Origin: Kribbella sandramycini
Lineage (GTDB): Bacteria; Actinomycetota; Actinomycetes; Propionibacteriales; Kribbellaceae
Direction: 5' to 3'
DNA: 64,000 bases
NCBI RefSeq assembly: GCF_013131805.1
Contig: NZ_JABJRC010000008.1
Coordinates: 248,001-312,000 of the forward strand
Under the pieces are notes generated by a model. That model did no database searches and was not told the origin of the DNA. It saw nothing but the letters and a program-made list of their open reading frames with translations. The translations under genes and the position numbers were made by a program. Of the stretch, positions 40,221 to 52,346 are shown piece by piece. Position 1 is the first letter of the stretch, and each line of letters begins with the position of its first letter.

Positions 40221-41048
40221 CTATTTGCGGGCCAGGACGCCGAGGATCAGCCGGGCCGCGCCGGTGGGGCTGAGCTGCTGCTGGCCGGCGGGCCACCAGT
40301 GAGTCAGATCGCTGATACCGGGATCGAGGATCTCGAGGCCGGCCAGCGCTTCGGCGAGCTCGCCGCGGGAGCGGAACCGCAGCCGCGGGAAGGACTCCTG
40401 GAAACGCTCTTCGATCGCGGTGGCGAACTCGGCCAGCCGGCTGCCGTCGCGCGGGTTCATCGGGTGGGTGATGGCGATCTGCGAGCCGGCGGGGAGCCCG
40501 GCGAGGTACTCGTCGAGCAAACGGCGCAGCTGGTCCTCGTCGATGACGGTGTGCAGCACCAGGCCGAAGACCAGCCCGACCGGGCGCTGGAAGTCGATCA
40601 CCTCGGTAACCGCCGGATGCCCGAGCACACTCGCCGGATCGAGCAGATCGGCGGGTACGAAGAACGACGTCTGCTCGTCGGCCAGCAGGGCCTGCCCGTG
40701 CGAAATCGCGGTCACGTCGTTGTCGACGTACACCGTTCGGGACGCCGGGCCGGCCGCCTCGTGCAGGTTCGGGGCGGCGGGCAGGCCGCAGCCGAGATCG
40801 AGGAACTGCCGGACGCCGGCCCCGGCCATCCGGCTCACGGCGGCGCCCAGCCAGCGCCGGTTCTCCGCGGCCAGCTGCGGGATCTCGGGGGCGATCTTGA
40901 GCAGCTCGGCGAAGAACTGGCGGTCGATCTCGAAGTTGTTCTTACCGCCCAGCATCAGATCGTAGATCCGGGCGTCGGAGGGCCGATTCAGGTCGAGCTC
41001 GGGGCCGATCCGGCGCGCCACATCTCCGGCCGTATCACCCGTTGGCAT
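40221..41048 (-). CDS. SAM-dependent methyltransferase, DUF574 type
   Basis: A 275-residue methyltransferase of the actinomycete-specific DUF574 family. The diagnostic opening PSDARIYDLMLGGKNNFEID and the SAM-binding FLDLGCGLPAAPNLHE are clear, with TVYVDNDVTAISHGQALL and the closing WWPAGQQQ. The family is large in Streptomyces and Kribbella; substrates are mostly unknown. Start at ATG 41048; upstream in-frame sequence reads as non-coding. Confidence 0.9.
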   Translation of the reverse strand: MPTGDTAGDVARRIGPELDLNRPSDARIYDLMLGGKNNFEIDRQFFAELLKIAPEIPQLAAENRRWLGAAVSRMAGAGVRQFLDLGCGLPAAPNLHEAAGPASRTVYVDNDVTAISHGQALLADEQTSFFVPADLLDPASVLGHPAVTEVIDFQRPVGLVFGLVLHTVIDEDQLRRLLDEYLAGLPAGSQIAITHPMNPRDGSRLAEFATAIEERFQESFPRLRFRSRGELAEALAGLEILDPGISDLTHWWPAGQQQLSPTGAARLILGVLARK

Positions 41049-41279
41049 CGCCCCGACCACCCCGCTCCGGCATCCGAAAAGATCGCTTGCCCGGAAGGCT
41101 ATCGCGCACGTGGCCCGGGTCACCAAACGGGCTGTGTCGCGGAACATGCGGAGCGTGAGCTCCCACCCCACGGGAGTTTCCGGCGAGCTCGCGGTAAGCG
41201 CTTGCCCTCAGTCGGCAGGGCCCCCAGACTTACGCCAGATTTTTCGTGCTCCACCCCGCCCCGAACTACCGGAGACCCG

Positions 41280-42701
41280 ATGACCGAGTTACGTCGCCGT
41301 ACCTTCCTGGCCGCCAGCGCGCTGGCGTCCACCGCCCTCGTCCTGCCGCCCGCCGCCGCCCGGGCGCTCGCCGTCCAGGTCCGCTCGGTCGACGAGCTCC
41401 GGCGCGCGATCGCCGCGGCGGGCGCGGGCACCGAGATCGTGCTGGCCGACGGCACGTACGCCGTCACCGGCAGCCAGGGCATCCCGGTTCAGAGCCGCCG
41501 CGGGACGGTGTCCGCGCCGATCGTGATCCGGGCCGCGACGGTCGGCGGGGTGACGCTGACCGGCGACCGCGGATTCGTGCTGAGCGATTCGGCGCACGTG
41601 GTGATTCAGGGGTTCAAGCTGCGACAGCGGACGACGTTCGACATCCCGACCAGTTGCAAGAACATCCGGATCAGCCGGAACGACCTGCAGTTCGCCGATG
41701 TCGAAGGGCTGAACTGGCTGCTGGTGCGGGGTGACTCGACGGTGGTCGAGCGCAACCACTTCCACGGCAAGTCGACGCTCGGGGTGTTCCTGGGCGTCGA
41801 GGGGCCGGGGAGCGCAGGGATGGCGGTCGGCGTCCGGATCGCGCGGAACCACTTCTCCGATCACACCTTCGCCGGGGACAACGGCGGCGAGCCGATCCGG
41901 CTCGGGCTCAGCGGGCGGTCGCTCAGCGATGCGGGCGCGATCGTCGAGGAGAACCTGTTCGAGCGCGCGAACGGCGACCCGGAGGCGGTCTCGGTGAAGT
42001 CGTCGGGGAACACGATCCGGCACAACACCGTCCGGTCGAGTCTCGGCGGGATCGTGCTGCGGCACGGGAACCGGAGCCGCGTCGAGGGCAACTTCGTGCT
42101 GAACGGCAGCAACGGTATCCGGATCTACGGTAACGACCACCTGATCGTGAACAACTACGTCGAGCAGGTGAGCGGGGTCGGGATCGTGCTGGGCAGCGGG
42201 AACGTCCGCGACCACAAACCCGAGGACTCCCCCGAGAGCCGCCGCGGCAACGACGCTCCCGACCGCGTGACGATCGCCCTCAACACCGTGCTCTCCTCCG
42301 GGACGGCGATCGGCGGCGAGAGTCAGCGCACCCTCGCGCCGGCCGGCTGCACGATCTCCGACAACCTCCTGATCGGCGACGCCGGCAAGACCCTCGTCTC
42401 GATGCCCTTCCAGCAGGGCATCACCTGGGCCGGCAACCTGCTGTGGGGCGCCGCCGCCAACGGCAACATCCCGGCCGCCGGCTTCACCCGCCAAGACCCC
42501 CGGCTCACCACCACCGGCATCCGCCACCTGACCGCCGCCAGCCCCGCGATCAACGCCGCCGCCCGCACCTACTCCAACGTCACCCAAGACCTCGACGGCC
42601 ACCCCCGCACCGGCCGCGCCGACATCGGCGCCGACGAATACAGCACCGCCGCTCCGCTGCGGCGCCCGCTCACCGCCGCCGACGTCGGCCCGCGGTCGTA
42701 G
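41280..42701 (+). CDS. Polysaccharide lyase family 6 (alginate lyase/chondroitinase B-like)
   Basis: A 473-residue secreted right-handed beta-helix lyase. A Tat signal is present (RRRTFLAASALASTALVLPP). Family 6 segments appear in order: NHFHGKSTLGVFLGV, NGGEPIRLGLS, the lysine of AVSVKSSGNTIRHN and the arginine of LRHGNRSRVEGN, the Lys/Arg pair used for beta-elimination of uronic-acid polymers. The C-terminus ends with GRADIGADEY. The ATG at 41280 follows CCGGAG. It has no visible carbohydrate-utilisation neighbours. Confidence 0.9.
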   Translation: MTELRRRTFLAASALASTALVLPPAAARALAVQVRSVDELRRAIAAAGAGTEIVLADGTYAVTGSQGIPVQSRRGTVSAPIVIRAATVGGVTLTGDRGFVLSDSAHVVIQGFKLRQRTTFDIPTSCKNIRISRNDLQFADVEGLNWLLVRGDSTVVERNHFHGKSTLGVFLGVEGPGSAGMAVGVRIARNHFSDHTFAGDNGGEPIRLGLSGRSLSDAGAIVEENLFERANGDPEAVSVKSSGNTIRHNTVRSSLGGIVLRHGNRSRVEGNFVLNGSNGIRIYGNDHLIVNNYVEQVSGVGIVLGSGNVRDHKPEDSPESRRGNDAPDRVTIALNTVLSSGTAIGGESQRTLAPAGCTISDNLLIGDAGKTLVSMPFQQGITWAGNLLWGAAANGNIPAAGFTRQDPRLTTTGIRHLTAASPAINAAARTYSNVTQDLDGHPRTGRADIGADEYSTAAPLRRPLTAADVGPRS

Positions 42702-42715
42702 CCCCGGACCCCAGA

Positions 42716-42790
42716 CACTCACCAACTACCTCCGGAGCCTGTTCCGGCAGGCCGCCCAGGCGTGGCGGTACTCCGCAGAGTTGGTGAGTG
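42716..42790. repeat. Palindromic intergenic element, copy A
   Basis: CACTCACCAACT (42716-42727) is the exact reverse complement of 42779-42790; the 51-base interior also contains a smaller hairpin. Similar ends with CACCAACT/AGTTGGTG occur at 53768-53838. It follows the lyase stop and may also act as terminator. Confidence 0.65.
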
Positions 42791-42845
42791 GGGGCGATTC
42801 GTCCTTCACCGATCAGTTTTCCGAAGCTCGCTCGTCTCAACCGTC

Positions 42846-43379
42846 ATGGCAAAATTCTTGTACTCGGTGACGATGTCGGCGGACGGGTTCATCGCGGGCC
42901 CGGGCGGTGACATGCAGTGGATGCGGCCCTATCTGGGGGCCAATGCGGAACTCGACGCATTGGTCCCCCAGATCGGGGCGATCCTGGCCGGGCGGCGTTC
43001 GCACGACGGCGACGACCCACACAAGGGCCAACCCGGCGAGGGCGAGGCCTTCGGCGGCGGGTGGGACGGGCCGGAGTTCGTGCTGACCCATCGCATCCCG
43101 GCAAACCCGAACCCCTGGGTGACCTTCGTCGATCAGTTGCCCACGGCAATCACAGCAGCCGCGGAGGCGGCCGGGGACAAGTATGTGAACGTGATCGGGG
43201 CCGACGTGGCCCGGCAGTGTTTGGAGGCCGGCGCGCTGGACGAGGTGCTGCTGATCGTGGCGCCGGTGTTCCTCGGCGCGGGGACGCGGGTGTTCGCAGG
43301 CGCCGGGCCGGTTCGGCTCGCGCGGCGGCGGGTGACCGAGGCGGCGTCCGGGACCAACCTGTGGTTCGACGTGCTTTGA
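42846..43379 (+). CDS. Dihydrofolate reductase-like (RibD C-terminal) protein
   Basis: A 177-residue DHFR/RibD-fold protein: FLYSVTMSADGFIAGPGGDM at the start, IGAILAGRRSHDGDD, and VNVIGADVARQCLEAGALDE with IVAPVFLGAGTRVF. Same family as the gene at 36447 but shorter. Probably an NADPH-dependent reductase of unknown substrate. It precedes the acetyltransferase gene by 12 bases and may be co-transcribed. Confidence 0.85.
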   Translation: MAKFLYSVTMSADGFIAGPGGDMQWMRPYLGANAELDALVPQIGAILAGRRSHDGDDPHKGQPGEGEAFGGGWDGPEFVLTHRIPANPNPWVTFVDQLPTAITAAAEAAGDKYVNVIGADVARQCLEAGALDEVLLIVAPVFLGAGTRVFAGAGPVRLARRRVTEAASGTNLWFDVL

Positions 43380-43391
43380 GATGATGAGCGC

Positions 43392-43919
43392 ATGTTCGTG
43401 CGCACCGAGCGGCTGACGATCCGCCGTTTCGAACCGGCCGACGCGACGGCGTTCGCGGCGTACCGCTCAGATCCCGAGGTCGCCCGCTACCAGTCCTGGG
43501 AGACGCCGCTCACCGCGGCCGACGCCCTCGCGACCGTCACCGACTACGGCGCGGGCGACCCGGATGCCCCCGGCTGGTTCCAGTACGCCGTGGCCCTGGA
43601 CGGCGCGCTGATCGGCGACCTCGGCCTCAACCTCGACCCCAATCTGATGCAGGCCGAACTCGGCTTCACCCTGGCGCCGGCCTACCAGGGCCGCGGCTAC
43701 GCGACCGAAGCCGTCCACGGCCTGCTCAGCCACCTCTTCACCACGAAGAACCTGCACCGCGTCTCCGCCGAATGCGACGCCCGCAACACGTCCTCCGCCC
43801 GCCTGCTCGAACGCGTCGGCTTCCAGCGCGAAGGCCTCCGCCGTTCCCACACCTGGATCAAAGGCGAGTGGACCGACGACCTCCTCTTCGGCCTCCTGAG
43901 CTCCGACTACGTCAGCTGA
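43392..43919 (+). CDS. GNAT acetyltransferase (RimJ/RimL type)
   Basis: A 175-residue N-acetyltransferase of the RimJ/RimL group: TERLTIRRFEPADATAFAAY at the start, acetyl-CoA site LAPAYQGRGYATEAVHGLL, and ARNTSSARLLERVGFQREGL. The target is probably a protein N-terminus or a small amine. It ends eight bases into the convergent dehydrogenase gene. Confidence 0.9.
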   Translation: MFVRTERLTIRRFEPADATAFAAYRSDPEVARYQSWETPLTAADALATVTDYGAGDPDAPGWFQYAVALDGALIGDLGLNLDPNLMQAELGFTLAPAYQGRGYATEAVHGLLSHLFTTKNLHRVSAECDARNTSSARLLERVGFQREGLRRSHTWIKGEWTDDLLFGLLSSDYVS

Positions 43920-44841
43920 CCTGGGCGGCCAGAGTGACGCCGGTGAGGTCTTCGGCGACGGACCAGAGGCGGGTGTTGTCTGCCTCGATGCGGGAGCGCT
44001 TGGGAGCGTTGGCGAGCTTGGTGGGGCCGATCAGACCGAAGCCTTTTGAGGGGCCGTAATAGGCGCCGTGCCGGGCGTCCGGGCTGGTGGCGGCGTAGAG
44101 GAGCGGTTCGGTGCCCTCAGCAACTTCCTGGGACGGGAGCAGGCGGCCGAGGATGCGGTTGGCCAGCGGCTCTTTGGGGGCGCCGGCGCCGAGGGTGGCG
44201 CCGGCGGTCTGCAGGTTGGTGCGGGTGAAGCCGGGGTGGGCTGCGACGCTGAGCAGGTTCCAGCCGCGGTCGGTGGCGATCCGGGCGAGCTCGTTACTCA
44301 TCATCAGGTCGGCGAGTTTGGACTGCGCGTAGGCCAAACCGGCGCTGTAGCGCTTGTCCCAGTTCAGGTCGTCGAACTGGATCCGGCCGTAGTTCGCCGT
44401 CCCGCTGCTCATCGTGACGACCCGCGGCGCGGGGGCGGCGAGGAGGAGCGGCAGCAGCCGCAGGGTGAGCGCGAACGGGCCGAGGAAGTTCGAGCCGAAC
44501 TGGAGCTCGAAGCCGTCGGCGGTACTGAAGCGTTTCGGCGGGTTCATCACGCCGGCGTTGTTGATCAGCAGGTCGAGCCGCGACTCATCGGCGATCAGAC
44601 CGGTGGCGAACTCCTGGACCGAGGCCAGGTCGGCGAGGTCGATCCGGCGGACTTCGAGCTGGGCGCCGGGGACCTCGGCGAGGATCTCGGCCCGGGCCGC
44701 CTCGCCCTTGGCGACCGTCCGGACGGCCATGATCACCCGCGCCCCGGCGGCGGCCAGCCGCTTGGCGGCCTCCTTGCCGGTCCCACTGTTGGCGCCGGTG
44801 ACGACGGCAAGTTTGCCGCGCTGATCGGGGACGACATACAT
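43912..44841 (-). CDS. Short-chain dehydrogenase (retinol dehydrogenase-like)
   Basis: A 309-residue SDR. NAD(P) motif VVTGANSGTGKEAAKRL, LINNAGVMNPP, the active-site serine in VTMSSGTANYG and the YAQSK tyrosine-lysine pair are visible, with AHPGFTRTNLQ. The layout matches retinol dehydrogenase-like enzymes. ATG 44841 follows GGAGGAGATC. It is divergent from a TetR gene whose operators overlap its promoter, so it is probably that regulator's target. Confidence 0.9.
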   Translation of the reverse strand: MYVVPDQRGKLAVVTGANSGTGKEAAKRLAAAGARVIMAVRTVAKGEAARAEILAEVPGAQLEVRRIDLADLASVQEFATGLIADESRLDLLINNAGVMNPPKRFSTADGFELQFGSNFLGPFALTLRLLPLLLAAPAPRVVTMSSGTANYGRIQFDDLNWDKRYSAGLAYAQSKLADLMMSNELARIATDRGWNLLSVAAHPGFTRTNLQTAGATLGAGAPKEPLANRILGRLLPSQEVAEGTEPLLYAATSPDARHGAYYGPSKGFGLIGPTKLANAPKRSRIEADNTRLWSVAEDLTGVTLAAQVS

Positions 44842-44856
44842 GATCTCCTCCATAAA

Positions 44857-44926
44857 AGACTGATGGTCTGTTATGACTGAGACGTTATCAGACCGCCGGT
44901 TCGATAACAACAGACCGACGGTCTGT
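44857..44926. promoter_or_regulatory. TetR operators between SDR and regulator
   Basis: ACAGACCGACGGTCTGT (44910-44926) is a perfect 17-bp palindrome. A related site AGACTGATGGTCT lies at 44857-44869, and TCAGACCGCCGGTTC near 44890 is a third version. They fill the divergent promoter region. Confidence 0.75.
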
Positions 44927-44931
44927 AGGAT

Positions 44932-45600
44932 GTGACCGTGACGACATTCCAGCGCGCCCGCAACGAGGAGCAGCGCGCGGTCCGGCGCCAGGCGATCCTG
45001 GCCACGGCCGCGGCGATGCTGGCCGAGATGCCGGTCAGCGAGGTCAGCCTGAACGAGCTCAGCCGCCGGGCCGGCCTGGCCAAGTCGAACGTGCTCAAGT
45101 ACTTCGACTCCCGCGAGGCGATCCTGCTCGAGCTGTCCGGCTCCGAGCTGACCGACTGGGTCACCGACCTGGCCGCGGGGACGGCGGCGCTCCCGGCGTC
45201 CGCCGCACTGCGCGAGCGGGCCGGGCTGCTGGTCGAGATCGTGGTCGAGACGCTGAGCGCACGTCCGGTGCTCTGCGATCTGATCAGCAGTCAAGCGCCG
45301 GTGCTGGAGCGCAACATCTCCGCCGAGACCGCACTCACCTTCAAACGCTCGGCCGCGGCGAACTACCAGCGAATGATCGACGCCGTCGTCGTCGCACTAC
45401 CGGAGATCGGCGCGGACGGCGCAGCCCGCTTCATCCCACCCGCAAGCATGCTGGCCGGCGCCATCTGGACCCACGCCCACCCCACCCCGGCCATGCTCGC
45501 CGCCTACGACGCCGACCCCGCCCTCGCCCCACTCCGGATGGAGTTCGCCCCCACCCTGCGCCAACACCTGACGACCTTGATGGACGGCGTACTCCCCTAA
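44932..45600 (+). CDS. TetR-family transcriptional regulator
   Basis: A 222-residue TetR regulator: HTH in RRQAILATAAAMLAEMPVSE followed by SLNELSRRAGLAKSNVLKYF and DSREAILLEL. The ligand-binding domain is helical and hydrophobic. The start is GTG 44932 or GTG 44938; both lie just after the 17-bp palindrome, implying autoregulation. The probable target is the divergent SDR gene. Its 3' end overlaps the convergent gene by four bases. Confidence 0.88.
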   Translation: MTVTTFQRARNEEQRAVRRQAILATAAAMLAEMPVSEVSLNELSRRAGLAKSNVLKYFDSREAILLELSGSELTDWVTDLAAGTAALPASAALRERAGLLVEIVVETLSARPVLCDLISSQAPVLERNISAETALTFKRSAAANYQRMIDAVVVALPEIGADGAARFIPPASMLAGAIWTHAHPTPAMLAAYDADPALAPLRMEFAPTLRQHLTTLMDGVLP

Positions 45601-45953
45601 GCCGCGTAAACCGGGCCGAGGTCGGCGTACACCTGGTAGCTGGTGATCAGCCCCGCGGCATCGACGTCCCAGATGCTGACGGTCGGCAGCGTGACCTCCT
45701 TACCGTCCAGGCGGGTGTAGGTGACATCGGTTTCGGCGATCGTGGTCGCGTCGACGGTGAAGACGCGGTTGATCCGGTGCGCGACGCCCTGGACGGTGGC
45801 GAAGAAAGCGGCGTTCCCGCCGAGGATCGCCTCGATCCCGACCAGCGGCTCCTGGTTACCGAAGATGAATCGGCCGTCGGCCGCGAACAAGGCTGTCATC
45901 GTGTCAAGATCCTGCGCATCGACGGCGCGGAAGACGATCTGTGCTTCAGGCAT
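45597..45953 (-). CDS. SnoaL/NTF2-like protein
   Basis: A 118-residue cone-shaped NTF2-like fold protein: FRAVDAQDLDTMTALFAADG, RFIFGNQEPLVGIEAI, and the closing strands VSIWDVDAAGLITSYQVYAD. Such proteins are isomerases, polyketide cyclases or ligand binders; here the substrate is unknown. It is divergent from the LuxR gene. Confidence 0.85.
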   Translation of the reverse strand: MPEAQIVFRAVDAQDLDTMTALFAADGRFIFGNQEPLVGIEAILGGNAAFFATVQGVAHRINRVFTVDATTIAETDVTYTRLDGKEVTLPTVSIWDVDAAGLITSYQVYADLGPVYAA

Positions 45954-46039
45954 GGATCGAAACTAAGCACCGCGACAGTTGCGAGCCATCCCATCTTTTT
46001 GGGATGCCGTGCGGCGAACACCTGTGTGACCATCGAAGG

Positions 46040-47077
46040 GTGAACCATGCCGCGCAGTTCCGCGCCTACGATCGGGTGGTGTCGCTGACGGATGCGAAGC
46101 TGCCGTTGGCGGAGCTGTTCGACGAGGCGCAGCAGGTCCTGCGGCGGGCGATCTCGCGGGACAGCAGCTGCTGGCACGCGATGGATCCGGCGACGCTGAT
46201 CGAGACCCGGTACTCGGCCGAGCGGATGCCGGCGCCGACCGCGCAGATCGCCGAGATCGCTTACCTGTATGACGATTTCAACTCGTTCGGAACGTTGTTC
46301 AAGGCGCCCCGGCACAGCGGCGTCCTCAGCGAGGCGACCGGTGGCGACCTGCGGAAGAGCCGCCGCTACCGCGAGCTGCTCGAGCCAGTCGGGATGACCG
46401 GCGAGCTGCGGACGGCGTTCGTCGTGGACGGCGTCGCCTGGGGTTGCGTCTCGTTCTTCCGGCAGGGCGACTTCACTCCCGAGGAGCGCGACTTCGCGAA
46501 TGTGATCGCGCCGCTGCTCGGGCTGTGCTTCCGATCGGCCGGAATTCATGCCCGATCGGGCGGACCTGGCGCGAACCTGTGGCCCGGCGTCCTGGTCTTC
46601 GACGAACGGCGGCAGCTGGAGTCGCACACGCCGTCCACCGCCGGTTGGCTGGCCGAGCTCGGCTTCGAGGGCTCGATCACCCGGGACCGGCTGCCGTACA
46701 AGGTGGTCTCGATCGTCGAACGCGTCCGGATCACCGGGCGGGAGGCGACCGCGCGGATGCTCGGCGAATCCGGCCGATGGATCCAGATCCACGCCGCGCC
46801 GGCCAGCACCGGCGACACCTGGGATCATCGGGTGGCGGTGGTCCTGCAGACGGCCGCCGTCCCGTCAGTGGCTCCGCTCGTCTCGGCGGCGTACGGGTTG
46901 ACGCCGCGCGAGCGCGAGCTGACCGAGTTGGTTCTCCAAGGCAACGACACCCGGGAGATCGCCGGCCGGCTGCACCTGTCGCCGCACACCGTGCAGAGCC
47001 ATCTGAAATCGATCTTCGCGAAGGTCGGCGTCCGCAGCCGCCGCGAGCTGGTCGGGCGGATCGCTCAGGGCAGGTAG
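46040..47077 (+). CDS. LuxR-family regulator with GAF-like sensor
   Basis: A 345-residue regulator. The C-terminal HTH is clear: GLTPRERELTELVLQGNDTR, EIAGRLHLSPHTVQSHLKSI and FAKVGVRSRRELVGRI. The N-terminal 200 residues look like a GAF-type sensor (CWHAMDPATLIETRY, GVAWGCVSFFRQGDFTPEE). I choose GTG 46040; the frame is open further upstream but enters the divergent promoter. The 3' end overlaps the phosphatase gene by 13 bases. Targets unknown. Confidence 0.8.
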   Translation: MNHAAQFRAYDRVVSLTDAKLPLAELFDEAQQVLRRAISRDSSCWHAMDPATLIETRYSAERMPAPTAQIAEIAYLYDDFNSFGTLFKAPRHSGVLSEATGGDLRKSRRYRELLEPVGMTGELRTAFVVDGVAWGCVSFFRQGDFTPEERDFANVIAPLLGLCFRSAGIHARSGGPGANLWPGVLVFDERRQLESHTPSTAGWLAELGFEGSITRDRLPYKVVSIVERVRITGREATARMLGESGRWIQIHAAPASTGDTWDHRVAVVLQTAAVPSVAPLVSAAYGLTPRERELTELVLQGNDTREIAGRLHLSPHTVQSHLKSIFAKVGVRSRRELVGRIAQGR

Positions 47078-47895
47078 TAGTTCGGGTTCGGCAACTTGAA
47101 CGTGCGATCGGCGTACCCGCCCCTGAGGTCGGAGTACTGGTCGCCGAAGTTCGCCACGATGTCGTAGCCCAGCGATTCGATGTGCGCGCGGGTCGCCGAC
47201 TTGTAGTGGATCGTCGTACAGGCACCGTTCGGGTCGGCCGCACAGGCCTGCTTCAGGTACGTCGGGTAGTCCGCCGGCGCGGGCTTCGTGAACAGACCGT
47301 CCTCGCCGTTCGGCAGGCTGGTCGGCTTCGGATACCCGGCGTCGATCCCGACCCCGTCCGCCGTGAGGTTGCCCAACGTCGCCTGCTCCTGCGCGGCACC
47401 CCGCCCAGTCAGGAAGAAGACCGCATACCCCTCCCGCTCAGCCGTCTTCACCAGATCCACCATCCCCGGTACGGCGGGGAACTTCTGCCCCAGCACGTAG
47501 TCCGCGTTGGTCGCCGGGTTGAACGCCCAGTTGCTCGCGATCTCGTAGTTCCACGTGACCAGCGAGGTGTCGTCGACGTCCAGCAGGATCGCCTTGGTCT
47601 TGCGCGTGTGGTGCTGAGCCGCGATCCACCGCTGCCCGGCCTTGGCCACCGACCTGGCCTCGCGCGCATAGTTGCTGTCGGCACCGAATGTCCCCGAGCC
47701 GAGCGGATCGCCGTAGTAGTTCCGCAGTTGCTGACGCAGCACATCGATATTCGTCACATCCCGCTCGCTGCGCGGTGTCGACGTCCGAATCGCCGCCGTC
47801 CCCGCCGAATACGCGACCCCGCCGACCACCGACGTCAGCGCCACCACCGCGGCGCCGATCCCAACCACCCGCCGCGAAACGCGGATACCCATCAT
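47065..47895 (-). CDS. Secreted HAD-type acid phosphatase
   Basis: A 276-residue exported acid phosphatase of the class B/plant-type HAD group. A signal helix (VVGIGAAVVALTSVVGGVAY) is followed by AILLDVDDTSLVTWNYE, holding the nucleophile and acid Asp pair, FFLTGRGAAQEQAT with motif II Thr, HYKSATRAHIE with the Lys, and NFGDQYSDLRGG with the last acidic residues. It would release phosphate from organic esters outside the cell. Confidence 0.88.
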   Translation of the reverse strand: MMGIRVSRRVVGIGAAVVALTSVVGGVAYSAGTAAIRTSTPRSERDVTNIDVLRQQLRNYYGDPLGSGTFGADSNYAREARSVAKAGQRWIAAQHHTRKTKAILLDVDDTSLVTWNYEIASNWAFNPATNADYVLGQKFPAVPGMVDLVKTAEREGYAVFFLTGRGAAQEQATLGNLTADGVGIDAGYPKPTSLPNGEDGLFTKPAPADYPTYLKQACAADPNGACTTIHYKSATRAHIESLGYDIVANFGDQYSDLRGGYADRTFKLPNPNYYLP

Positions 47896-47947
47896 GACCT
47901 TCTCCCGGACCGAGTTCGGTGTGCGTCAGCAACCTAACTCCGTCCGG

Positions 47948-47984
47948 GCCCGCGACCCGCTGACAGATGTCATGGGTCGCGGGC
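47948..47984 (-). terminator. metH terminator
   Basis: GCCCGCGACCC (47948-47958) pairs exactly with 47974-47984 around a 15-base loop, directly after the metH stop in the leftward direction. Confidence 0.8.
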
Positions 47985-47996
47985 GGGCGGTGCGTT

Positions 47997-51599
<3,603 letters not shown>

Positions 51600-51625
51600 C
51601 CGTCGCGTCACCTCCAGATTCGCTC

Positions 51626-51717
51626 CGGAGGCGCCCTTGCAACAGTGCCTCCCCACGAGGCCCCACCCGAGCGTGGCGGACCGTGACGATCCGTTGCAGC
51701 GCCTCTCGAGCTGGTCA
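51626..51717 (-). promoter_or_regulatory. S-adenosylhomocysteine (SAH) riboswitch
   Basis: On the minus strand the leader has GCUCGAG pairing with CUCGGGU (helix P1 with two wobbles), then GAGGCGCUGCAAC, a variable hairpin, GCCACG, and after P1 the segment UUGCAAGGGCGCCUC, whose GCGCCUC pairs exactly with GAGGCGC as the pseudoknot. This order and the GCGCUGCAAC core match the known SAH riboswitch class that turns on SAH-recycling genes. It ends about 11 bases before the metH ribosome site, so it may control translation. Confidence 0.88.
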
Positions 51718-51812
51718 CACCATGTTAGCGGCGTCACAGCCCTGGGTCAGGCCCGCGATCCATTCTATGAGACGGGTGTTCACATTTCGAATGGCCGGGG
51801 CTTTCTCGGCGG

Positions 51813-52346
51813 TCAGTGGATCAGCTGCTGGATCCCCGGCGCGTAGAGCTCGACGATGCGCTCGACGTCCGCGGTCGCGGCGAGGCCGGTCCGGTCGATC
51901 GCCATCGCGGCGCTCAGGCCGAGCAGCTGGGCGGTGATCAGCTCGGCGCGCAGGTGCGCGTCGGTGCCGGTCAGCCGGGCGGCGAAGGCGTGGGTCACCT
52001 GGTCGCGGAAATGCTCGCGGATCAGCGCCCGCTCGTCCCCGCCGCCGGCGGCGAAGACCACCCGGAGCAGCAGGTCGAGGCCGTTCTCCCGGCGGTGGGT
52101 GATCAGCGTCCGGACGACGTGCGCGCCGAGCTCGGCGTCGGGCGCGGCCAGCAGGAACTCGGCGGCCTCGCTGAAGTCGGCGACCCGCTCGAAGAGCGCC
52201 TCCTTGCTGCCGAAGTGCTTCACGATCAGGGCGGCGCTGACATTGGCGTCCTTGGCGATCCCGCGCAGCGTGACCGCGGCGTACGGCTGCAGGGCGAAGG
52301 CACGGCGGGCCGCCCGCAGGATGGCTGTCCGGCTGGGATCGATCAC
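51813..52346 (-). CDS. TetR-family transcriptional regulator
   Basis: A 177-residue TetR regulator: SRTAILRAARRAFALQPYAA, VTLRGIAKDANVSAALIVKH and FGSKEALFERVADF form the HTH. It starts at GTG 52346, which overlaps the MFS stop (GTGA), so it is translated together with the transporter it probably regulates. Confidence 0.88.
   Translation of the reverse strand: MIDPSRTAILRAARRAFALQPYAAVTLRGIAKDANVSAALIVKHFGSKEALFERVADFSEAAEFLLAAPDAELGAHVVRTLITHRRENGLDLLLRVVFAAGGGDERALIREHFRDQVTHAFAARLTGTDAHLRAELITAQLLGLSAAMAIDRTGLAATADVERIVELYAPGIQQLIH

Noticed and set aside
51626..51717. SAM-I or SAM-IV riboswitch upstream of metH
   Set aside because: The core order (P1, GCGCUGCAAC, 3' pseudoknot GCGCCUC) fits the SAH class; the SAM-I kink-turn and SAM-IV core sequences are not present.
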